From Friedmanniella sp. (GTDB lineage Bacteria; Actinomycetota; Actinomycetes; Propionibacteriales; Propionibacteriaceae), in the NCBI GenBank assembly GCA_025964935.1, contig JAOPXW010000063.1, forward strand, positions 1 to 9,044: a DNA stretch of 9,044 nucleotides. Direction: 5' to 3'. Under the pieces are notes generated by a model. That model ran no database searches and was not told the DNA's origin. It saw only the letters and a list, made by a program, of their open reading frames with translations. Each line of letters starts with the position of its first letter. Position 1 is the first letter of the stretch. The translations under genes and the position numbers were made by a program. Of this stretch, positions 4,676-9,044 are shown piece after piece.

Positions 4676-5991
4676 GCGCGTCCGAGCTCTCCACCCCCGT
4701 GGTGCAGAGTGCCCCCCCGCGGCGGCGGGCCGTCGTCGCCTGGGCGTTCTACGACTGGGGCTCCTCGTCGTTCAACACCGTGATCATCTCCTTCGTCTTC
4801 AGCGTCTACATCGTCAAGGGCGTGGTCGGGGACGCCCGCCCCGGCGGGTTCAGCGCCAACACCTGGCTCGGTCTGTCGGGGGCCGTCGCCGGGCTGTTCA
4901 TCGCCCTGCTCGCCCCGGTCACCGGGCAGCGCGCCGACGCGGGCGGTCACCGTCGCCGCAGCCTGGCCATCTGGTCGGCGCTGGTCATCGCCAGCATGCT
5001 CGGCCTGTTCACGGTCAAGAGCGACCCGCAGTACCTCTGGATCGCGCTCGTGCTGCTGTCGGCCGGGGCCATCTTCGCCGAGTTCGCCGGGGTCTCCTAC
5101 AACGCGATGCTGCACCAGGTGTCGACGCCGGCCACCATCGGCCGGGTGTCGGGCTTCGGCTGGTCGATGGGCTACTTCGGGGGCATCTTCCTGCTGCTGC
5201 TCTGCAACTTCGGGCTGATCGTGCCCGGTCACTTCCTGCCGGTCTCGTCGGCGGAGGGGCTGAACTTCCGGGTCATCGCCGTCCTGTCGGCCGTCTGGTT
5301 CGCCATCTTCGCTCTGCCGGTGCTTTTCGCCGTCCCCGAGACGCCCGCGGGTCCGCGGCAGCGGCGGCGGGGGGTGAAGGACTCCTACGTCCTGCTGAAG
5401 AACGACATCATCGCCCTCTACCGCAGCGACCGGAACGCGGTCTACTTCCTGCTCGCCTCCGCCCTCTACCGCGACGGGCTGGCCGCCATCTTCAGCTACG
5501 GCGCCATCCTCGCGGTCACCGTCTACGGTCTGGGCTCGGCCGTCGGCTTCGGGATCGCGGCCAACGTCGTCGCGGCCATCGGGGCCCTGACCCTGGGACG
5601 GGCCGAGGACCGGATCGGGCCCAAGCGCGTCATCATGATCGCCCTGACCGGGATCACGGTCACCGCCGTCATCCTGCTCTTCGTGCACGGGCCGACGATG
5701 TTCTGGATCTTCGGCCTGCTGCTGGCCGCGTGGGTCGGGCCGGCCCAGTCCAGCTCACGCTCCTTCCTGGCCCGGATCGCCCCGGTCGGTCGCGAGGGGG
5801 AGATGTTCGGCCTGTACGCCACCACCGGTCGGGCCGCCTCGCTCTTCGCCCCGGCGCTGTTCGCGCTGTTCTCGGGACTGTTCTCAGATCGCATGGGTAT
5901 CGTAGGAATCGCCCTGGTGCTGGGGGCCGGTGCGCTGGCCATGACCCGCGTGACCTCGCCCCCGCTCCCCCAGGCTGTCACCATCAAGTAG
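4672..5991 (+). CDS. MFS transporter, UMF1 / Atg22-like family
   Basis: Integral inner-membrane protein of the major facilitator superfamily, 439 residues, about 12 hydrophobic helices. The family signature is at the N-terminus: WAFYDWGSSSFNTVIISFVFSVY (24-46). Then come the loop GQRADAGGHRRRSLAIW (85-101), RVSGFGWSMGYFGG (158-171), a central hydrophilic loop (223-255), the repeated MFS loop LGRAEDRIGPKRV (308-320), and QSSSRSFLARIAPVGREGEMFGLYATTGRAASLFAP (359-394), typical of UMF1 proteins. The name derives from yeast Atg22, a vacuolar amino-acid effluxer; bacterial substrates are unknown and sequence does not show one. The ATG at 4672 has GAGG 5 nt upstream and an in-frame stop at 4624-4626 limits extension. 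It lies 65 bp after the phosphodiesterase stop, with its own leader. A hairpin follows its stop, ahead of rbpA. Confidence 0.93.
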   Translation: MSASELSTPVVQSAPPRRRAVVAWAFYDWGSSSFNTVIISFVFSVYIVKGVVGDARPGGFSANTWLGLSGAVAGLFIALLAPVTGQRADAGGHRRRSLAIWSALVIASMLGLFTVKSDPQYLWIALVLLSAGAIFAEFAGVSYNAMLHQVSTPATIGRVSGFGWSMGYFGGIFLLLLCNFGLIVPGHFLPVSSAEGLNFRVIAVLSAVWFAIFALPVLFAVPETPAGPRQRRRGVKDSYVLLKNDIIALYRSDRNAVYFLLASALYRDGLAAIFSYGAILAVTVYGLGSAVGFGIAANVVAAIGALTLGRAEDRIGPKRVIMIALTGITVTAVILLFVHGPTMFWIFGLLLAAWVGPAQSSSRSFLARIAPVGREGEMFGLYATTGRAASLFAPALFALFSGLFSDRMGIVGIALVLGAGALAMTRVTSPPLPQAVTIK

Positions 5992-6006
5992 GACGTGTCG
6001 CGGGCG

Positions 6007-6023
6007 CCCGGAACATATCCGGG
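6007..6023. terminator. Hairpin after the MFS gene, overlapping the rbpA promoter
   Basis: CCCGGA (6007-6012) pairs with TCCGGG (6018-6023) around the 5-nt loop ACATA, 15 nt after the transporter stop codon; an 8-bp palindrome GGGCGCCC (6002-6009) abuts it. A terminator for the transporter is plausible. The same bases contain the GGAACA of the rbpA promoter, so the symmetry may be incidental. Confidence 0.35.
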
Positions 6024-6035
6024 GGCCCGGGAGTT
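6010..6035 (+). promoter_or_regulatory. SigR/SigH-type promoter candidate for rbpA
   Basis: GGAACA (6010-6015), then 17 nt, then GTT (6033-6035), or GGAAC-N18-GTT. This matches the -35/-10 pattern of the thiol-oxidative-stress ECF sigma factors SigR (Streptomyces) and SigH (mycobacteria). Streptomyces coelicolor rbpA is a known SigR target. Transcription would begin near 6041-6043, leaving a leader of about 47 nt containing the Shine-Dalgarno site. Confidence 0.55.
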
Positions 6036-6073
6036 GAGACAACCGGGGGAACGGAAGATCCACATCGCAACAC

Positions 6074-6079
6074 GGGAGG
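6074..6079 (+). promoter_or_regulatory. Strong ribosome binding site of rbpA
   Basis: GGGAGG, 9 nt before ATG 6089. It selects this ATG over the in-frame TTG at 6080, which would overlap it, and gives the conserved N-terminus MADRSLRG. It is the best Shine-Dalgarno match in the window. Confidence 0.85.
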
Positions 6080-6088
6080 TTGGTTGTC

Positions 6089-6475
6089 ATGGCTGATCGT
6101 TCATTGAGAGGGACCGGCCTCGGGGCCAAGAGCTTCGAGGACGAGGCGGGCGTCGAGTTCGCCGCTCGTCAGGAGGTTGGTTACGACTGCCCCCGGGAGC
6201 ACCACTTCGAGCTGGTCTTCTCGGCCGAGGCCGACATTCCCACCCTGTGGGAGTGCCCACGGTGCGGGGCCGAGTCGCTGCGCTCCGACGGGCAGCGGCC
6301 CGAGGCCAAGGAAGAGAAGCCGGTGCGGACGCACTGGGACATGCTGCGGGAGCGGCGCTCGATCGCCGAGCTCGAGGACCTGCTGGCGGAGCGACTCACG
6401 CTGCTCCGCTCGGGGGAGCTCGGGGGTGCGGCCCTCTACCGGGGCTCGCCCAGCCGTCCGAAGAAGACCGCTTAG
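6089..6475 (+). CDS. rbpA: RNA polymerase-binding protein RbpA
   Basis: Actinobacteria-specific transcription factor that binds RNA polymerase holoenzyme carrying the principal sigma factor, stabilises the open promoter complex and affects rifampicin tolerance. 128 residues; Streptomyces RbpA is a similar length, the mycobacterial protein shorter. In order: N-terminal tail MADRSLRGTGLGAKSFE; core domain (27-68) with candidate zinc ligands Cys34, His38/His39 and CPRC (Cys56, Cys59), the Streptomyces-like zinc form that mycobacteria lack; basic linker KEEKPVR (75-80) with Arg80, matching the DNA-contacting Arg of M. tuberculosis; sigma-interaction domain THWDMLRERRSIAELEDLLAERLTLLRSG (81-109); and a short basic tail ending PSRPKKTA. 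The gene is probably transcribed from the SigR/SigH-like site upstream, possibly with a housekeeping promoter not recognised here. It converges on fxsA-ppm-lnt, the neighbourhood also known in mycobacteria (Rv2050 beside Rv2051c). Confidence 0.96.
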   Translation: MADRSLRGTGLGAKSFEDEAGVEFAARQEVGYDCPREHHFELVFSAEADIPTLWECPRCGAESLRSDGQRPEAKEEKPVRTHWDMLRERRSIAELEDLLAERLTLLRSGELGGAALYRGSPSRPKKTA

Positions 6476-6502
6476 TCCTCAGGACCGTACGGGTCGTCCA
6501 AG

Positions 6503-6527
6503 ACCTGCTGCCACCCCGGCCGCAGGT
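6503..6527. terminator. Hairpin terminator between convergent rbpA and fxsA
   Basis: ACCTGC (6503-6508) pairs with GCAGGT (6522-6527). Inside it, GCC (6510-6512) pairs with GGC (6518-6520), separated from the outer stem by one T-C mismatch. The result is 9 bp around a 5-nt ACCCC loop. It lies 27 nt after the rbpA stop codon and could serve both strands. Confidence 0.55.
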
Positions 6528-6543
6528 GCTGGGCGGCCCGTTC

Positions 6544-6599
6544 TGCGTTCCTGGCCCTCCGTTCCCGGCCCTCCGTTCCCGGCCCTGCGTTCCCGGCCT
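6544..6599. repeat. Four tandem copies of a 14-bp unit
   Basis: Units at 6544-6557, 6558-6571, 6572-6585 and 6586-6599 follow the pattern TSCGTTCCYGGCCY. Copies 2 and 3 are identical; copies 1 and 4 differ from them at two positions each. The array fills much of the 145-bp gap between the rbpA and fxsA stop codons. A 14-bp unit does not keep a reading frame and no credible gene crosses it. Slippage-prone; copy number may vary among strains. Confidence 0.88.
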
Positions 6600-6620
6600 G
6601 CCTCGCCCTCGGTGGGAGGG

Positions 6621-7139
6621 TCAGCGACCGTCGTCGATCTGGCCCGTGATGATGGTCGGGCCCTCGGGACGCCGACCGGCACCCGGAGCCTCGGGCACCG
6701 TCTCGCCCTCGATCACCATGCCGCCGGGGCCGCGCTGGGCTCCCGTCCCCATCCGGTGGATGCGCCGGGCCACGAAGAAGCCCAGGATCCGCCGCGCCAG
6801 CGGGCGGGTCAGGGGCAGCAGGAAGAAGAAGCCGATCAGGTCGGTGAGGAACCCCGGCAGCATCAGCAGCACCCCGCCGACCAGCACCAGGGCGGCGTCG
6901 GCCAGCTCGCCGCTGGGCACCCGGGAGGTGCGGAGGGCCTCGGTCACGGCGGCCCAGGTGCGGCTGCCCTCGCGGCGGATCAGCCACCCGCCGAGCAGGG
7001 CCTCGGCCACCAGCAGGGCCACCGTGGGCAGCACCCCGATCGAGCGGCCCACCTCCACGATCAGCCAGATCTCGAAGGACGGCACCACAACCAGCAGCAC
7101 CAGCAGGATGGCGAGTGGCCAGCCGCGTCGGAGGATCAT
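6621..7139 (-). CDS. fxsA: FxsA family membrane protein
   Basis: Small cytoplasmic-membrane protein of the FxsA (UPF0716) family. E. coli FxsA eases exclusion of phage T7 by F plasmids when overproduced, but the normal role is unknown. 172 residues. Family signs: hydrophobic N-terminus with VVVPSFEIWLIVEVG (17-31, Glu23), the GGWLIRREGSRTW loop (50-62), the hallmark VGGVLLMLPGFLTDLIGFFFLLPLTR (87-112), then a hydrophilic tail rich in Gly, Pro and charged residues. About three to four membrane segments are likely. The ATG at 7139 overlaps the ppm stop as ATGA, so translation is probably coupled; an upstream in-frame start at 7208 would add 23 residues that do not look like the family. Last gene of the minus-strand lnt-ppm-fxsA unit. 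Confidence 0.92.
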   Translation of the reverse strand: MILRRGWPLAILLVLLVVVPSFEIWLIVEVGRSIGVLPTVALLVAEALLGGWLIRREGSRTWAAVTEALRTSRVPSGELADAALVLVGGVLLMLPGFLTDLIGFFFLLPLTRPLARRILGFFVARRIHRMGTGAQRGPGGMVIEGETVPEAPGAGRRPEGPTIITGQIDDGR

Positions 7140-8002
7140 CCCGACACCGCGGGTCGACGGCCGGGGACGTGCCGACTGAGCTGCTGGGCGCGGTACTTCA
7201 CACCCCACCAGGTGGTCCGGAGCAGGGCCTCGACCACGATCCGCTGGCTCATCTTGGAGGTGCCGAACTCACGCTCCACGAAGGTGATGGGCACCTCCTT
7301 GACCCGGTAGCCGGCCTTCAGGGCCCGCCAGGTGAGGTCGACCTGGAAGCAGTAGCCGGCCGAGGCGACGTCATCCAGCCCCAGACCGCGGAGGGTGTCG
7401 GCCCGGAACGCGTTGAACCCGCCCGTGGCGTCCTTGACCGGCACGCCGAGCATCAGCTGGGTCCACAGGTTGCCGCCGCGCGAGAGCACCTCGCGCGACT
7501 TGGGCCAGTTGACCACCGTGCCGCCGGGCACCCAGCGCGAGCCCTTGACCATGTCGGCGTCGGCCAGCGCGCTCAGCACCGCCGGCAGCTGCTCGGGCTG
7601 GTGGGAGCCGTCGGCGTCCAGCTCGACGAGGATGTCGAACCCCTGGTCCAGACCCCACCGGAAGCCGGCCAGGTAAGCCGCCCCGAGCCCCTCCTTGCCG
7701 GCCCGGTGCAGGACGTGGACGTGGTCGTCGGCCGCGGCCAGCTCGTCGGCCAGCCGACCGGTGCCGTCCGGGGAGTTGTCGTCGGCCACCAGCACGTGGA
7801 CGTCCTCCACCGCGGCTCGGACCCGTCCCACGATGGCGGCGATGTTCTCGGCCTCGTTGTAGGTCGGGACGATGACCAGGACGCGGCCCTCGGGTCGGGC
7901 GGCGTCGGGCATGATCGGCTCAGTCAACTCGCTGTCTCTCTCGGTCGTCGGCACCGGCGACCGGGTCGCGGAGAGACCCCGCCGGTGCAGCTTGCCTGTC
8001 AT
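7136..8002 (-). CDS. ppm: Polyprenol-phosphate mannosyltransferase (Ppm, dolichol-phosphate-mannose synthase type)
   Basis: GT2-family GT-A enzyme expected to make polyprenyl-phosphate-mannose from GDP-mannose at the inner face of the membrane, the mannose donor for lipoglycans and protein O-mannosylation. Counting from the internal ATG 7912 (258 residues): VIVPTYNEAENI (13-24), ADDNSPDGTG (43-52), the metal-binding ELDADGSHQP (97-106), KGSRWVPGG (123-131), KDATGGFNAFR (160-170) and the C-terminal EFGTSKMS region (215-222). No C-terminal membrane domain. The start is uncertain. ATG 7912 lies 7 nt after the lnt stop but has no ribosome site. ATG 8002 (288 residues) has GGTGGGAG just upstream; by hand count about 87% of codons from 8002 to 7912 end in G/C in this frame, against about 59% in the lnt frame. 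That favours 8002, overlapping lnt by 83 nt; a GTG at 8023 also exists. Mycobacteria carry Lnt and Ppm as one polypeptide (Rv2051c). Confidence 0.92.
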   Translation of the reverse strand: MTGKLHRRGLSATRSPVPTTERDSELTEPIMPDAARPEGRVLVIVPTYNEAENIAAIVGRVRAAVEDVHVLVADDNSPDGTGRLADELAAADDHVHVLHRAGKEGLGAAYLAGFRWGLDQGFDILVELDADGSHQPEQLPAVLSALADADMVKGSRWVPGGTVVNWPKSREVLSRGGNLWTQLMLGVPVKDATGGFNAFRADTLRGLGLDDVASAGYCFQVDLTWRALKAGYRVKEVPITFVEREFGTSKMSQRIVVEALLRTTWWGVKYRAQQLSRHVPGRRPAVSG

Positions 8003-9044
8003 CTTCTCCCACCGTCGACGCACCGCTCGGATGGCCCGGCTCCGGTGCCCGCCGTGTCGGGCGCGTACGGCCGACGGCGAGACCGGCCAGGCACGCCAGC
8101 AGCGCCACGGCGGCCAGTCCCCGGGCGATCCACGGCCCGGCGACGATGGCCGGGGTCAGCTCGCTGCGAAGCGGCATCGAGACGACCGTGCTGGCCGCGG
8201 TGAACTGCGACGTCTTGTGCAGCACGCTCCCGTCCCGCCCGATGTAGCCCGACACGCTGTCGGTCGTGGCGACGGCGATCTCCCGGCGCGACTCCATGGC
8301 CCGGGCCCGGGTGATGGCGAACTGCTGCTCGATCTGGCCGGTGCCGCCGTACGTGGCGTTGTTGCTCTGCACGACCGAGATCTGGGCCCCGGCGGTCAGC
8401 GAGCGGTAGACCGTCTGGTCGTAGGCCAGCTCGAAGCAGATGACGTCGCCGACGCGGAGGTCCCGGCCACCCGCCTGCACGTCGAGCACACCGGGGGCGG
8501 TGCCCGGGATCGACTGGGCCCCGACCTCCTTGAGGATCGGCACCCAGGGCAGGAGCTGCGCTCGGAACGGGATCCACTCACCGAAGGGCACCAGGTTCTG
8601 CTTGTGGTACGCCGCGACCGGGCCCCGTTGCGGGTCCCACCACAGCGCCGTGGTCTGCCGCTCGTCGACCCCGGGGCCCTCGGTGACGGCCCCCACCAGG
8701 ATGGGCCGGCCGGCGACGCCGGCCGCACTCTGCACCGTGGCGCGCGTCTGGGCGTCCAGCAGCGGATCGATGTCGGTGGAGTTCTCCGGCCACAGCACGA
8801 AGTCGGGGCGGGGCAGCTCGCCGGCGTCGACCTTCTGCATCAGCCGTACGGTCTCGGCCAGGTGGTTGTTGGTCACGGTCCGGGCCCGGCCCAGGGCCGC
8901 GATCCCCCGACCCGGGACGTTGCCCTGCACGATGCCCACGTTCACGCTGCCGGCCGCGCCGGCGGCCGGGTCGCTTTGCCAGTGCCGCAGCGCGGCGCCG
9001 CCCCCGAGCAGCAGCCCGAGCGCCAGCACGGCGGCCAGAGCCGA
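7920..9044 (-). CDS. lnt: Apolipoprotein N-acyltransferase (Lnt), C-terminal part, cut by window edge
   Basis: Membrane enzyme that N-acylates the lipid-modified Cys of lipoproteins at the outer face of the cytoplasmic membrane. The 374 visible codons cover the end of the membrane domain and the whole nitrilase-like (carbon-nitrogen hydrolase) domain; a full Lnt is ~500-550 residues, so the N-terminal helices lie beyond the edge. Counting from the edge, the catalytic triad is present: Glu87 in LWPENSTD, Lys148 in YHKQNLVPFGEWIP (with the second conserved Glu156) and Cys203 in GDVICFEL. SNNATYGG, ITRARAMESRREIAVATTDSVSGYI and GRDGSVLHKT follow, then a final membrane helix (~305-325) and a hydrophilic Arg/Pro/Asp-rich tail. 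The last ~28 codons lose the high third-position GC of the rest, and there the ppm frame takes over. First visible gene of the operon; its promoter lies to the right. Confidence 0.94.
   Translation of the reverse strand, partial: SALAAVLALGLLLGGGAALRHWQSDPAAGAAGSVNVGIVQGNVPGRGIAALGRARTVTNNHLAETVRLMQKVDAGELPRPDFVLWPENSTDIDPLLDAQTRATVQSAAGVAGRPILVGAVTEGPGVDERQTTALWWDPQRGPVAAYHKQNLVPFGEWIPFRAQLLPWVPILKEVGAQSIPGTAPGVLDVQAGGRDLRVGDVICFELAYDQTVYRSLTAGAQISVVQSNNATYGGTGQIEQQFAITRARAMESRREIAVATTDSVSGYIGRDGSVLHKTSQFTAASTVVSMPLRSELTPAIVAGPWIARGLAAVALLACLAGLAVGRTRPTRRAPEPGHPSGASTVGEDDRQAAPAGSLRDPVAGADDRERQRVD
8003..8013 (-). promoter_or_regulatory. Ribosome binding site inside lnt for the upstream ppm start
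   Basis: On the minus strand GGTGGGAGAAG precedes ATG 8002. GGGAG is 3 nt from the start, a short spacing, while GGTGG is 6 nt away. It supports 8002 as the ppm start over ATG 7912, which has no comparable site. Confidence 0.45.

Noticed and set aside
3961..5688. Minus-strand open frame of 575 codons opposite the phosphodiesterase and MFS genes
   Set aside because: Shadow frame; low-complexity sequence and both genes on the plus strand are well supported.
6048..6081. A second GGAAC (6048-6052) as another SigR-type -35 for rbpA
   Set aside because: No GTT occurs 16-19 nt downstream; the next GTT is 26 nt away and lies within the ribosome-site region.
6479..6987. Minus-strand frames running through the 14-bp repeats into fxsA
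   Set aside because: They overlap fxsA out of frame, show repeat-derived Arg/Gly/Pro peptides and have no credible start; the region looks non-coding.
1..9044. Defence system, mobile element or prophage content
   Set aside because: Every gene-sized frame with real sequence features belongs to core metabolism, cell envelope, transport or transcription; there is no integrase, transposase, toxin-like pair, terminal repeats or composition break.

Overview
The window is about 70% GC and gene-dense. It carries RbpA, an RNA polymerase partner restricted to Actinomycetota, next to an Lnt/Ppm lipoprotein-modification pair, so it is chromosomal DNA of a high-GC actinomycete. The protein sequences look more like the Propionibacteriales/Nocardioides side than mycobacteria, but that placement is an impression. 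I see no phage, transposon, CRISPR, rRNA or tRNA signal. No stretch longer than about 150 bases lacks a gene.

Layout, left to right. (1) The 5' part of dihydrolipoamide dehydrogenase lies on the minus strand (1-573) and is cut by the window edge. (2) Diverging from it is a 508-residue protein (700-2226) that fuses an N-terminal XRE-type helix-turn-helix to a complete MurA/EPSP-synthase-fold enzyme. A near-perfect palindrome sits on its own promoter. (3) Converging on it, with a shared hairpin terminator, is pyridoxal kinase pdxY (minus strand, 2275-3138). (4) Diverging from pdxY on the plus strand are a small PGPGW/TIGR02611-type membrane protein (3248-3766), a glycerophosphodiester phosphodiesterase (3824-4606) and a UMF1/Atg22-type MFS transporter (4672-5991). 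The transporter is preceded by a possible 18-residue upstream ORF with an ATGA overlap. (5) rbpA (6089-6475) follows a SigR/SigH-like promoter. (6) Converging on rbpA, across a hairpin and a 14-bp tandem repeat, is a tight minus-strand operon lnt (cut at the right edge) - ppm - fxsA, read right to left with overlapping ends.

How the genes fit together: lnt and ppm act at the outer face and inner face of the membrane, on lipoprotein N-acylation and polyprenyl-phosphate-mannose supply. In mycobacteria these two activities are one fused protein encoded beside rbpA, so the block is an ancient actinobacterial neighbourhood. The XRE-MurA fusion links the first committed step of peptidoglycan synthesis to DNA binding and is the most unusual gene here.

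A recurring regulatory feature is a -10-like hexamer followed by only 6-7 nt and then the start codon. It is seen at lpd, XRE-murA, the PGPGW gene, the phosphodiesterase and the transporter's upstream ORF. This points to leaderless transcripts. rbpA, by contrast, has a long leader and a strong Shine-Dalgarno site. Several start codons are ambiguous (pdxY, PGPGW gene, ppm) and are discussed in their entries.
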